DNA from: Unio delphinus
Taxonomy: Eukaryota; Mollusca; Bivalvia; Unionida; Unionidae
Direction: 5' to 3'
Assembly (NCBI GenBank): GCA_029339505.1
Contig: JAQISU010000114.1
Span: forward strand, 6,707,001-6,771,000
Length of the DNA stretch: 64,000 nucleotides
How positions within the stretch are numbered: position 1 is the first letter of the stretch; every line of letters starts with the position of its first letter. Made by a program: the position numbers and the translations under genes. This document shows, piece after piece, positions 1 to 11,980 of the stretch. Below the pieces are notes generated by a model. The model searched no databases, was not told the DNA's origin, and worked only from the letters and a program-made list of their open reading frames with translations.

Positions 1-2274
1 TTATCTCTATTGGGCACATTCCTGTCAGATAACATAATTCAAAACACAATCATTCTGAGTCAGTTTATATTTTGTTTAAAAAGGCATGTTGAAGAAAGAA
101 AAACTGTTTTAAATGATAATTATGATTGTTAAAAATACATGGTTAGTGCATGGTCAGCCTCAACATTTCTTTCAAGATGGAATACAATTACTCCTATATT
201 ATCTCTAGTTTAAATAATGTGAATGCAATTTATTTTTGAAAATGTCAAAAGTGATTCTGTGAAATATTGAGTCACTGGCAAAACAAACTCTAGAGATGGG
301 TTAACGTAAATTTTAGAACTTATGGTTGACAGAGTTTGACTCTAGTGATCTACAGCAAGAAGGAGAAGCATTTTATATTTGTGCACATAATGCAAACACC
401 ATACAAAAATGCAATTGAGCAGGGTACATCATCGGTAAGCATAGTAACACCACATGCAATGAATTTACAGCCCCGAAGGTAACTAACAAGATTGAACATT
501 CAAATAATATAATGAACATAGCATGGTGTTATTTTGTTATAAACCAGAGCAAGATATTTTTCGAGCTATATAAGCCAGATTGTGTACAAATCTAATCAAT
601 CTGCCACAAAAAATCAAATTGTTCTATAACAAATGTGGTATAGTGTTGTATGTATTATGGTATGTTCAGAAATATCATGAGAAAAACTTTTTCTGGTACC
701 CAACTCTAGCTGTGATGGTGGCCATATCAGATATCAAATGTGCACCATTCCCACTGATGTACAATATGACATCATAAGATGTTTTCGGACGAAAGCACAA
801 CGTTGATCTGACCAGCTATCACGAAGATGCAGTGATACCAAGAGTTTTAATATGACCATTGTAGTGGTCATATTGGAGGTCAGACAGATAACATATTCAT
901 TTAGAATCAATAATACATCATCCAATCAGGCAAAATAGTTTTAAATACTGACATTACAATCTAGGATTGTCATGCTTATGGATACACAGACAAACACCAG
1001 GATGCTGTACTAATCTTCATCCAAGGTACGTTCAACAAAAACTGAGACAAGCTAAAAACTTGACATTTGAGGATAATATTATTTATGAATTTGGCTACAA
1101 AATTGTGCCGTGTGATGTAAATGTGCAAATGATTAGACCTCTTAACATGTACTGAAAATATAATATACAATATTTTAAATAGTAATCGGTAAGGGTTATT
1201 CTAGAAATCAAGATATGTTGAGTGGACATCGCTTTTGCGACATCTAACTGCAAATCAAACTTACAACTGTGAGTACGTGCAAAACATAAATGCTACTAAA
1301 TGACAACCACCCACAAAAATTTAGTTCATGTGATTTCTGACTGCCAACTGCAACAATCACAGGAAAAGTGTTGACCTGCATAACAACTGAAGTGGAAACA
1401 GTTATATTCACATAAAATCTGTCTTATTTTAGAATCATTTTCTGAGAGTCGTTGTACGACTTACACCCTTTAAACCATTTCACTAGACTTGTCACTGTAA
1501 CCTACTTCACATACGTGTGAACTGTAGTCCAAATCAATGCCAGCTTGACCTGGTATTGCTCAGCTGTCTAACATACCAGTTGATCATTTCACAAAGCACA
1601 TCATGAACATAACCCATGATGTGAACAAGCCTTCAATATCAATAGCATTCTGATTGTATCTATTTACTAGTCTTTGAAAAAAAATATTTTCAAAGAGAGA
1701 GTTACCAAAGTTAAAGACTAATTCATGTGTGTCTTAATTAAACCTCATACAGGATCGTGATGGAGAAGTAAGAAGTTAACAATACAGATACCTCACACTG
1801 GCTTCTAATACTCCTTGTACGAAAATGCAAATAGGTAAAAAAAAGTTATATTTACAACTATGTTCTTACACAAAATAGGAGCATAGAATAATTAGCCCTC
1901 TAATTTGAAGTATATCCACAGTCTAAATACATTCCAACCAATTCCAGTAGTTACCTTGCCCCAATACTAAACAGCATGATTAGAATCCAAACATCAATGT
2001 ACACAAATTCAGACACCTCCGTTAAATAACAGTTCACAGGTTCTATCTTTAAATATTCTAGCAACGTAGAATTGTCATTAACCTCTATCATGGGGTGGAA
2101 AAGATTTGATGAAAGTAGGAAGGGACCTTTTGTGGTCCAACATTTATCAGAAGCAACAGTTTCCATTAGAGTAGACAATGTCAAATGACAAACCAGAAAA
2201 GGGAAATTCCCTAGGATCTGTCTATAAATAGAATACATTCTGAAGGAATAGTTTAACAATAACTTCTCTCTCTC

Positions 2275-2305
2275 ACACACACACACACACGCACACACAC
2301 ACACA
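2275..2305. repeat. (AC)n microsatellite
   Basis: AC dinucleotide run with one interruption, preceded by a short CT run. The inverted copy near 33930-33945 is much shorter, so the tract changed length after duplication. Confidence 0.9.
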
Positions 2306-2818
2306 TAGGGCATGGCACAAATTCACATAAACACAGATAATGCCATTTCCTTCCATTTGCCATCTTTTAACAAAATTATATAATACAGTACTGAGAATAT
2401 TTATTTCCGTTGGTAACAATATTTGTGACTTTGCCAGAATTAGATTTTTGATGGCATGCAAATTTGTGGATTCAAGAAGGAGATCTTTTTTTCCATTAAA
2501 AAACCTGTTTATTGGAACTTCATGGTTTGTAACATCAAGAAATCAACAAATAATTGCTATTTTAAGAAAAAAATGGCAGCATAAGCAAGAGTCACTCGAA
2601 AGATTTGACACCAATGTCTGACAACAATTTCCAGGAATTAAAAAAAAAAAATAATTCTTTTCTTTAACTGCTGAATGTTGAAACCACCTCTGATGTTCTA
2701 GAGCAACGACAGTTTCAACTCTATAGCAACTATAATGGTTGCATCGGTGGCACTATTTTCATTTAAAGCAAACTTAATATTATTAGAAGACATAGTAATC
2801 TTTAAACAAAAACTATAA

Positions 2819-2912
<94 letters not shown>
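2819..2912. repeat. Compound (AC)n-(AT)n microsatellite
   Basis: About 17 AC units run directly into about 30 AT units. The inverted copy at 30921-30990 has the TA part but only a short GT remnant, so the two copies evolved separately. Confidence 0.95.
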
Positions 2913-2915
<3 letters not shown>

Positions 2916-4043
2916 TTGAGGAGAAGCAGAGACAATATTTTCAAGATGGTCATCATGGCAGCCATGTCTTATAAAATATTAGCACCATTTTATGGCCAAA
3001 TGGAAATTATGAGTGGTTTTCAGGGGAAAACTAGACGATATCACTTTCACTACATTTATTTACTACGAGGAATAACAATGATGGTCTCTACTGGATTCCA
3101 AGTAGTATCATTTTCATTTAGGATCAACCAGACCTTGAGATGAACATGTATGTCATGGCAATCATCCACACAATTCTTTGTTTACCATTGTTGATATTAA
3201 ATTGCTAATAGCATTAGTTGGAGTAATTCAGCTTCCTTTCTTGATGAATCCAAATCGTGAAGTACGAAAACTGGAGTATAGGACAATGTGTTAAATGGAT
3301 GCGGGCTATAGAGATAACGAATCAGAATGTCACCTAATGTAGCATGAAACTTATAAACAATTCATCTTCAACATTTCTGTTCATGTCAAGATACATATAC
3401 AGTAATGAAAGTGATCTTACTTCTTCTTGTGTAAACAATTGTTTCGAGAAATGACAAGTACATTAGAACGATTCCATAAATTAAATTCGAACCATTTAAC
3501 CTCTTTTATTAACCGAAAAGGAAAAAACCATAAGAACTATGAGTCAGTAGCGATCAGTCATCAGACAGTCCAAGTCAGAAGGAAAATCTGATTAATATAA
3601 GTTGAACTCGTCAAAAAATCCTATTATAGCTATTATATTAGTTTAAAAAATAAATATTGTAAGGAAAACGAAAACCATATTTTGGCTCGAAAGATAGGTC
3701 TAGCTTCCACCACTTGCATAAATTGAATGGCCGGCGCCCAATGCTCATTAGAGAGTCAAGTCGCAGGCATTGTCTGTTCCACCTTTGTTATCGGTGTAGT
3801 CATTAAAAAGTCGGGTATTACTTTCTCGAAATGCAGTATTCGCAAAATGTAAATTATGCACAGTAGCATATATACATAAGGTTTTGTAGCTGTTGCGTGT
3901 GCTGTTGTTTATGCGATATAATAATATATGTACCTATTGCAGAGCCACTAAAAGCAGTGCTAAAATCCAAGTTAATTAACGAAAGTTATGAAGAAAGTAA
4001 GCAATTAGTAGTTCATAGATATGATAATTTTCACCATAAAATT

Positions 4044-4052
4044 TCTCTCTCT

Positions 4053-4108
<56 letters not shown>
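4044..4108. repeat. (CT)n microsatellite
   Basis: A run of about 30 CT units in block A. The inverted copy at about 29798-29820 is a much shorter GA run. Confidence 0.95.
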
Positions 4109-4109
<1 letters not shown>

Positions 4110-4983
4110 GGTCGAGCACTGCCCTTGCTGGTCATGCAATATACGGCATAGACCCTGATAATTATGACACAAACGGGCGGTTACTGGTGATGGATGAATG
4201 TAGATCTAGGCCATTCCAAAGTCGACCTATTACAGGTTTAGTCCATACAAATTTAATTTAAATATAATGATTGTCAATATCGATCCAGGAGAAAGTCAGC
4301 CCATTAAAGATTTGGTCTCTACTTTAATTTATTTTACTGTCCCAGTCGGCCGATGTTTGATGTGTTTTTTTGTGATCCATACTTGTAAGCTTGTAACTAT
4401 GAAACCGGGCTGGGATTACATATTTTCGTGAATGAGACGTATATTTATAATGTGTGTGTGATTTAGATTTTTAAGTTAGCTTTAACAATTTTTTCAGTCA
4501 TTTGTCATTGTCAATTAGTATATCTGGACACGTGCCATAGAAGCCGTATCAAGTATCATTCAAGTGTTGGTCCCTTTAATTATCGTATGTAAATTTGACA
4601 GTTTAATTCCTGAGTTAAAAGCGACATGGATAATGATATAAATTTAGTTTCATTTAAAAAAAATAGGATAAATAATTATAATTAGTATTTGCAAAAATTG
4701 ACCTTACAGTTTAATTACTATTTCAAAGTCGAACGATTTAGTAGGGTGTGCACTGATTTGAAATGTGCAGTAATTTACAAATTCAGATATATTAACAGAG
4801 CCATGTGCATTAAATACTGTCGCAGAATAGAAACCCTGTGGGGTTTGGACTAAATGAGTAACTCGTACACAATGTGTGAATGATGTACATTTATGAACTT
4901 AATTAGTAAAGAAAAATATATGATGTATAATACAATGCTCCTCACACGCTCTCAACATAAGATTGATCCAATCACAAACAAGA

Positions 4984-5072
4984 AACAAGATTACCAGAGG
5001 TTCCGTGGGCTAAATATCCAGGAGAAAACACCTTCTAGGATATAATTACTGCGGTCCTGGAACTCTGCTTGA
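4984..5072 (+). other. Templated filler at the A/B duplication junction
   Basis: These 89 bp match 10308-10396 in the same orientation with four mismatches by eye. The source lies inside the decayed PLA2-like gene of the virus-like element. Block A homology stops at about 4975 and block B homology starts at about 5070, so this segment sits exactly between them. The last bases (TGA, 5070-5072) are shared by filler and block B, a short microhomology. Both copies carry the same extra A (GAAAAC) that breaks the PLA2-like frame, so the filler was probably copied from an already dead gene. Confidence 0.85.
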
Positions 5073-5086
5073 ATCTTGTTTTTCAG

Positions 5087-5280
5087 ACCCTGGAGAGTTG
5101 GAAGAGGAAAATAAAATACTCAAGGATCAGACAACATGTAAAATCTGTATGGAGAATCCAGTCAGAGTAATTTTTATTCCATGTGGTCATTTAGTCTGTT
5201 GTGAGACATGTGCACCTGCCTTCCGAAAATGCCCAATATGTCGCAAACGAATTCAGCAATCTGTCAAAACATTTCTCTAA
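5087..5280 (+). pseudogene. Orphan C-terminal RING exon of an IAP (BIRC-type) gene
   Basis: The exon encodes a short acidic, coiled-coil-like stretch (LEEENKILKDQTTC) and then a complete C3HC4 RING: CKICMENPVRVIFIPCGH, CCETCAP and CPICRK, ending in VKTFL and a stop. This is the usual C-terminal E3 ubiquitin-ligase module of IAPs. The 3' splice site (CTTGTTTTTCAG just before 5087) is intact and the 194-nt length equals that of the right copy. Only four bases differ by eye and the RING residues are identical. Upstream lie filler and block A, not the other IAP exons, so this is probably a stranded exon. It could still be spliced to an exon outside the window. Confidence 0.8.
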
Positions 5281-6699
5281 AGAAGATAATTCGACAGATT
5301 GTTTTTATATATATTGGCAATCCAGGCATCTTGCAATGCGGCCTTGACAACTCAAAATAAGTTGTCTGCTGTCAATAACCATAAAAAATAACAGAAAAAT
5401 TTAATTTGAATTAAAAAATTTAAACTATATATTCTTTGAAACATATGATTTACTTTCACAAAATATACCTTTTAGTCCTAGTTTATTTAGATATCATCAT
5501 CATACACACACAGACATAATCAATCCATGCAAACATGACACCAGGTTTCTGTCTTTAAAATCCTTTGGACAGGTCCCAGCTTCCACCTCAAATATTGAAT
5601 GGTCAGTCCCATTAACTTATCTGTGTATGCCTCAGCTACTGACCATCACAGTGTCATTTGTAAGGGCTGAATTTTTTCAAATCAGAAAATATCTTTTTCA
5701 TTTATACACCTTCCACACATCTTCCAGTAAATTTAAATGGTCCATCACAAAGAGAATAGATTTTTTTTCTTCCCAGAAGAGCTTGTTGAATTTTTCTCAG
5801 CTAATGTAATTAGTTTTTGTTGCTTTCACTTCCTCGTTTTGTAAGATGCTTATAGTGATTCACTTGCTGGGAATTGCCTTTGTTTTCATGTTTAAAGAGG
5901 TGTTTCAACAAATTCTGTTTTAATTGAATGATTACAGGTGTCTTACAATCTTTGAAGGTCTTTGACAGTTTGGGAAAAATGAGGTAGCATTTTCAAGGCC
6001 TTGAAAGTTTGGGAAAATCGAGCTGATTGCCCTGAGGTATTTAATAAAGGTCTTTGAAAATTGAAATAAATCCAATTTTATTTCTTTTTATAGTCACAAA
6101 TACAATTGTCCAAGGTTGTTAGATTTGGATATAGATGAGATTTTCTGGCTTCTTTCTTTTGATTAATTATTAATTGAATTCCATCATTAAACAATATTGT
6201 AGTATTTTGCATTTGTTGTTTTTTCATATATAATTATATTATAACTTGTATACAAAATGTTAGCGAAATTAGGTTTTTAAAATCAATGTTTGTAGTCTTT
6301 GAATGTTTGGGCAAAGGTTTTGATTTTGTCATTCAGAATTCTGTATGAACCAGTCCTTGTAAAGTTTGATTCTGATATTAGCTCTCTTCTTAGTTATGGG
6401 GACTTTAGTGTGCCATGTTAAATTAGCAGTTCTCTTGTATATTCTTCCCTTTTTCCCTTTTGATAATGTCAGTGTGTGTGTTGATATCTAAATAAACTAG
6501 GACTACCAGATATTTTTTGTGAAAGTGTATCAAATGCTTCCAAGAAAACATCTTTTATACCTTTTATTTCAAGTTAAAATGTTCCACATGTGTTATAGTT
6601 CCTGAATTTTCTGACATACTTGTTTTGGTAGACTGCCTCAAGAGCCAAGAGGTCAGAGCAACTGGCTTGGATGAGGATGGTCATGGGTTTGAATTCCAA

Positions 6700-6905
6700 G
6701 GTACTAGGCAATCAGCATTAAGATGTTAGTGTAAGGGCTGATTGGCCTGACATCAGGATAATGTGACTGGGTAGGACATCGTGCTATAGGTCTGCAGCAT
6801 GATACCCCAGTCTTAGACATTACTATAAACTGCCACACTGCAGATATTGTGGTGATATGACTCAAAAAATTTTTTTAACTTACATTAAAAACCAAATCAC
6901 ACATA
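6700..6905 (-). repeat. Dispersed SINE-like repeat, family 1
   Basis: Read on the minus strand, it matches the repeat at 58890-59140 and 38560-38820: a GT-rich start, a TTTAACAATT core, CTGCAG.ATGATGTCC.ACCCAG, and a CTTAATGCTGA.TGCC end. It is the inverted partner of 41255-41520 in block B', so it predates the duplication. No tRNA-like A/B boxes were established, so calling it a SINE is tentative. Confidence 0.6.
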
Positions 6906-9545
6906 CACACATTTGCAGTTGTATTTCCTAAATCTTAATCCGTTTGTTCATTGTGGAATTTAATAATTAATAAATACATGCTTAGGTAGTAAGCTTATCT
7001 TAAATTTAACTCTATAAGGACCATAGTACTTAGCCTGAAGAGGATTTGAGGTATGGGAAGAGAACCTGAACTTTAATACTAGTCTGAAAAGTTCTTTTTA
7101 AATTTTTAACTTCGTTTCATTTTTGATTGGTGAGAGTGTATATTGTCTCTTGTTACTTTACAAACATTTGACAACATATTTTTAAAATCAGAGACATGAT
7201 CAATAAGATTAATCTATGAATCTTCATGTTTGTCCTCCATCAACTTCAATGGTCAACAGACAGTTTATCCAAAAACTAGTTTATAATGTATTGTCATGAA
7301 ACTTAAATCCTATGATTATCACCAGAAAATGCACATCAGCAAATCCCATTGCTGCTGCAATTTCTTTAAACAAAACTAATGGATTGCCATGAAATTTCGT
7401 AAAGAGTTTGGTTCTCACTTGTCAACAAATCACTTTGTGCATGCAATTTGTGTTAAAATTATGTCCCATGTTGTGACACAACCTTGTTAGCATAATTACT
7501 ATTCTCATAATCTGAAGATGCGCATATCCGCGAATCACTTGGCTTCTGCAATATTTGTTCATTATTGTCCATTATGTTCTGAAGCTGAATGAAGCACAAG
7601 ACAGAACTGTAAGAACACAATTTGGCTAAGACTAAGTAAGCCTGTATTATAATGCTGTATCTTTTCAGCAATTGTCTGCTATCATTCTTAACGTCCATAT
7701 TTCCGATCCACTTTGAATCAGTTTTGCAATATGGGTCAATATGATCAACATGTCGGGTGAATGTGATACTGAATGAGATTCATGCTTATCAATGAGGTGA
7801 TCTTGTGCCGGATTGGCTAACCTTGTTTCCAATCGTGTGTCCATGTGTCTTATCTGATTTAATTCAGGCTTGAAATTTCTTGCTTATATAATTAAGGTTT
7901 CTGATGAGTTTAGTACTGAGCAAAATCCATGATTATTGACCACGTTTGTCACCTTTCTGCAAGCCATATTCTAATCCACTTTTGATGAAATTGGAAATGC
8001 TTGCATAAAAACATTGCTTGGATTTGATAATCAGTGAGATTCACATACATGTATATTAATGATGTGTTCTTTGCAACAGATTCGCTGCGCTTGTTATATT
8101 TCTGATCGGAGTTTTATCTAACTTGAAATATCAAGATCTTGTACTGTCCATATTAGGTTATATTATATGTGAAAGCTGACCATGTAAGGACATGTTGATG
8201 TGTTATGTATAAGATTCACTCTGCCTGTTTCCTAGACACCCCTTTTTGTAGAAACTAAAGTGGATCTCTCTCCCTCTTACATTTTCATTTCTGTTTTTGA
8301 TATTTATTGGCTTTTTTGTTGTTGTTTAATCAGATTCAAGTTAATGATAATAGTGCTCCTGTTTTTTGAGATAGTGATTTTGAACTGGTAAAGAAAAATT
8401 GTATTAAAAACGGTATTTGAATCAAAACTTCCCATCTTTAGACCTTTTATCTTATTAAAGTACAGTTCTGCTTCATTCAGAAAATAATACAATACTGTAT
8501 TTTTTCCTCTGCAAAATTCATAATCATTTAAATCTATCAATTTATAATATCTCAAACCTTTCTCAGTTTTCTTTTTCTCAGTCATTTCAATTTAGTTTTT
8601 TAGCTGGAATTTTTATTAAGTGTCCTACCCATTTTCAGTTTTAATCCTTTGGTTTTGGGGAATCAATAAATGGTTCCCTTTGCTATACTGCTATTCTTTT
8701 GCTATTTCTTTTACAATACCAGCTTAAATTTCATCATGTTTTCATACATTTTACACCTTGTATACATGCATTTCGCATCAGCGGTACACCTTATAAAATC
8801 ATTGTGTTGGAAGCATCAGCCATCTCATTTCTTTAGAATAAAAATTATTTGAAAGATGAAGTTGGAAAAAACCCAGACTAAATTATAAAATAAAATTCAA
8901 GATGATTTATTACATTTTTCCAAAATTAATCACCTGTTTACAATTGTTTGAAGAAAAAGAAACAGTTGTGTTGTTTTTTTTTGACAAGTAAATGGTTGAA
9001 AATACACTGTTGTCAAGGACTTGACAATTATATTGTTGTCCAGGACTTTGTTAATGTACCAACAGGGAAGATATAAAAATATGTATATTATTATATACGT
9101 TTATCTGTGTATGGTGGTTCTTTAAGTGACTAACTTTATGTCTGCCATTGGCTTTAAAGAGTCTGACACTGGTTTACAAATGCCAAAGGGATAATCATAT
9201 TCTTTCCATTTCAAAAGTGCATTTTTAAGGGGTCCACATGTTAAATAATAGCTTCCTACAAGACCCAAAAAATAATTAAAAATTTCACGAAATAAAACTT
9301 CAAACTAATGAGAGATTTTCTATTTGGTTCGTTAATTTTATTACTATATTTTTGTCATTGACTTTTTCTCGTATAATGATATTTTTATTTACTCGTTTGA
9401 ATTTTATAGGTAGTGTGTTCAGCCCTTCTGCTGCTATGATTAACCGAAAATTTTATCAAGACCGATTTGATATCTTGATTGCGGTTCGTGTAAATATATT
9501 GTTATAAATCTGTGTGGGATTGAGTTAGCATGACTAAATAAATTT

Positions 9546-10103
9546 CTAAAAAAGATTATAATCCATATCACTGCAGCACCAGGTCTGATGAATATTTCTA
9601 AGTGTATGTGTATCAACTCCGTTAAACACAGCAAGAATTTTACAGTTTTCCCTGATCACTTTAGGGATTTGTGTATACCGCTGGGTTACATAAATCACAT
9701 CAGTGTTTATATGTCTTCCTCGAGAAAATATCTGAGCAGGATTTGATTGCTTATCCAGCATTACATCATTGTAGACAATTAAATTATTAATACTTCCCTA
9801 AAGGTCATCAACACTCGGTGCATCATTAACATCAGTGATTAAGTCAATAACAGCATTTTCATCGTTTAATAATTTTTCATTTTCATTAAAATCTTTTAAC
9901 ACTTCATAACAGTGCTGATCATCTACAGATGGTGCCACTAAATACAACCTGGCCTATTTTAACCGTCTCATCAGATTAAGTAGCAATTGCATCTTTCCAC
10001 TTCCAGATGGTCCAATTATTATCATTCTGATGAAAATTGGTAGCGCATCAATATGCTTAACAGGTTCTCGCATTCTTGTCGCTGAAAAATCAATTACATA
10101 CAT
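9546..10103 (-). pseudogene. Polinton-type FtsK/HerA-like genome-packaging ATPase, decayed
   Basis: About 186 codons in one frame, interrupted by two TAG stops (near 9960 and 9800). The Walker A region reads GPSGSGKMQ at about 9995-10020, with Met where the family has Ser or Thr. The C-terminal half has the FSRGRHINTDVIYVTQ stretch and a YTQIPKVIRENC segment that I recognise from Polinton ATPases. In active elements this enzyme pumps DNA into the capsid. The start is the ATG at 10103; it diverges from the plus-strand zinc-ribbon gene 18 bp away, so the short gap may have held a two-way promoter. Confidence 0.8.
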
Positions 10104-10120
10104 GTTATTATAAATAAATT

Positions 10121-10309
10121 ATGTATCTATATTGTGTGAAGTGCAAGACGTATCCTCCAACAGATGATCTAACAAAGATTACAACGAGTATTAATAGACC
10201 AGCGTTAACTGGTAAATGCACATGATGTGGTACAAAGAAATTAAGATTTATTTCTGCACAATCTTCTGATAATTTTAAAAACAAAGAGGTGATATTGCAG
10301 CAATATTAA
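10121..10309 (+). pseudogene. Small zinc-ribbon protein (DUF5679-like), one internal stop
   Basis: The frame runs from ATG at 10121 to TAA at 10309 with one TGA in between. It begins with YCVKCKTYPPT, has an NRPALTGKC stretch, and then a second Cys pair whose first Cys lies just before the stop and whose CG follows it. This CxxC...CxxCG pattern with a xGRPAxxGxC centre matches the small DUF5679 proteins found in many virus-like elements and large DNA viruses. The role of the family is unknown to me. The call rests on the motif pattern alone. Confidence 0.65.
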
Positions 10310-10597
10310 CAAGATTACCAGGGGTTCCATTGGCTAAATATCCAGGAGAAAACACCTTCTAGGATATAATTACTGCGGTCCTGGAACTCTACTTGATATT
10401 CGACTTGATAATCAAGATCAACCAAAACACGATGAAGTCTGATAAACGCTATTGATTGAGCTTGTCGTGTTCATGATGTAGCGTATAAAAGTAATGATCT
10501 ATAGCATAGACATTTAGCAGATGTGAATTTGATTCACGGATTAAATTATATTATTGATAAATCTTTCAAAGAAAAATTAGCTAGTTGGTTAATATAA
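10290..10597 (+). pseudogene. PLA2-like (parvovirus VP1-type) virion protein relic
   Basis: One frame has LPGVPLAKYPGE. After a one-base shift there follows YNYCGPGTLLDIRL, like the calcium-binding loop of viral phospholipase A2 domains. A further frame change leads to CRVHDVAYKSND, the catalytic His-Asp motif, then a C-terminal stretch ending in TAA at 10597. At least two stops and two frameshifts are present. In parvoviruses and related elements this domain helps breach the endosomal membrane; here it is inferred to be a minor virion protein. Part of it (10308-10396) was copied to 4984-5072. Confidence 0.7.
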
Positions 10598-10670
10598 ACC
10601 GTCTTGAAAGGTAAACTAGTATTATGCGCTGGTCATTAATATTATGGAATAAATTTATTATTCTCCAAAC

Positions 10671-11747
10671 CGATTCTGGAAGGGTAAAGCAGCAATTAAT
10701 AAACTCGCCAACGCAGCAAAAGTTATACACATCACTGCAGCATATTCGTTATCAAGACAATATGGCAGATGTATCTACCACCACCTAAAAAAATGTATAC
10801 GCACGTTTTGAGGTTAACGTTCCAAATGAAATTCATCAAACTGATATTTTATTTTTACCTCATTATACTGTCAATTCACAGACATACAAATACGCATTAA
10901 CTGTCGTTGATGTTGCAAGTAGATACAAAGAAGCAGAACAGTTATTTACAAAGACGTCAGCAGAAGTTGCTTCTGCATTTAAATGAATTTATCAATGAGG
11001 ACCCTTGTGATGGCCTATTACAAATTGATTCTGGCAAGGAATTTCTTGGTGCAGTATCACCATTAATGAAACATCATGATGTAAAAATACGACGAGGATA
11101 TACTGGGATTTATCATGATGAGACAATTTTTGAACAATTTAATCGAAAACATGCTGAGCTGTTATGTGGATATCAATACGTGAAGGAATTTATTCGCGTT
11201 AAGAGATCTCGTGAATATGTTGTAAGATTACCAAGTGTAATATCAGCCATAGATAATAAAATAACTCACACAATTTGCATGAAATCTGTTACCACAATCA
11301 CACAAAAAATACACCAATACAGCGATGTGATTTTTCGAAACAACAAATACTTGGTAATGTAAATGATATATATTTATATGAACCAGATGAACTTGAAGGC
11401 AGTAAAAAAAGAGCGACTGATCATTTTTGGAGTGTTACAGTAAAACCTATCTTGAGAGACCACCTGTCTTGAGAGACCAGGTTCTCCGTGTACAGATTTA
11501 TTGATTATATAGTGTTTTGACCTGTTATGAGAGACCACCTGTTATGAGAGGCCATTATGTTTTGGCAGAAGGGGTGGTCTTTCAAGACAGGTTTCACAGT
11601 ACTACGCAAACTATTTCCTCTGTAGTTACATCTATGGGAAGACTCACAATATATAGATTAGATTCAACTGCACCTCAAAGAGGATTTACACATGAACAAT
11701 TACAAGTAATTCCAGATGCACAATTACCACCACGATCGCTTAACTAG
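10671..11747 (+). pseudogene. Polinton DDE integrase (rve family), decayed and interrupted by a MITE
   Basis: N-terminal residues are recognisable from about 10671 (WKGKAA.INKLANAAK-like, shifted frame). The catalytic core has HQTDILFLPH (first Asp), KYALTVVDVASRY, LLQIDSGKEFLGA (second Asp) and ETIFEQFNRKHAEL (Glu), so all three acidic residues are still encoded, though in more than one frame. The C-terminal chromo-like part has YEPDELEGSKKRATDHFW, then 162 bp of MITE, then PQRGFTHEQLQVIPDAQL and a stop. Stops interrupt the core around 10985-10995. Integrases of this type join the linear element DNA to the host chromosome. Confidence 0.85.
11438..11599. mobile_element. 162-bp MITE inserted in the integrase gene
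   Basis: Inverted ends of about 28 bp, CAGTAAAACCTATCTTGAGA at the left and the complement of CTGTGAAACCTGTCTTGAAA at the right, both followed by GACCACC. It is flanked by TA (11436-11437 and 11600-11601), the Tc1/mariner-type target duplication. The inside has two further AGAGACCACCTGT repeats and no coding sequence. Integrase coding resumes directly after it. Confidence 0.8.
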
Positions 11748-11980
11748 CGCCTTTGCGTCTATTATATTTAAGACACATCAGTGTAGTGTTTTCTCATGTC
11801 TGACCACGACTACTATTTGTTCTATCTATGGTAAATTGTCTTGGATTATTTTCCAAATAGTACCACAATATTATACAATTACAGTTCGAACATCAATTAT
11901 CTTGTAGTTCTTGTAACATCATTACAATTTCAACATCAATATTAAAATCACGATTATTTTTTTTACCTCACTGTTTATAA

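Larger units (their letters stand above)
1..4975 (+). repeat. Segmental duplication block A, left copy (cut by the window edge)
   Basis: This block is the reverse complement of 28936-36215. Position 1 aligns with about 36215 and 4975 with 28936, so the homology probably continues left of the window. Point differences are scattered throughout and the simple repeats differ in length. The right copy carries a 2.4-kb transposon that is absent here; the empty site is near 2545-2560. I find no convincing gene inside: the open frames are short, and several only read through CA, TA or TC tracts. A faint match to the 5' edge of an IAP exon and its flanking intron (about 1785-1900 against 48550-48640) suggests the block is decayed IAP intron DNA. 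Confidence 0.9.
5070..9297 (+). repeat. Segmental duplication block B, left copy
   Basis: This block is the reverse complement of 37591-43080. It starts just upstream of the RING exon, about 14 bp into the intron, and runs through the sequence 3' of that gene. It lacks about 1.2 kb found in the right copy at 37672-38911. Homology ends near 9297, where the virus-like element begins. Apart from the RING exon I see no coding sequence; the short frames at 7459-7698 and 8304-8585 have no recognisable motif. Confidence 0.9.

Noticed and set aside
2698..2916. Open frame made largely of IYIYIY and VCVCVC
   Set aside because: It only translates (TA)n and (CA)n microsatellites; the same applies to frames at 16076-16276, 21073-21306 and 38714-39021.
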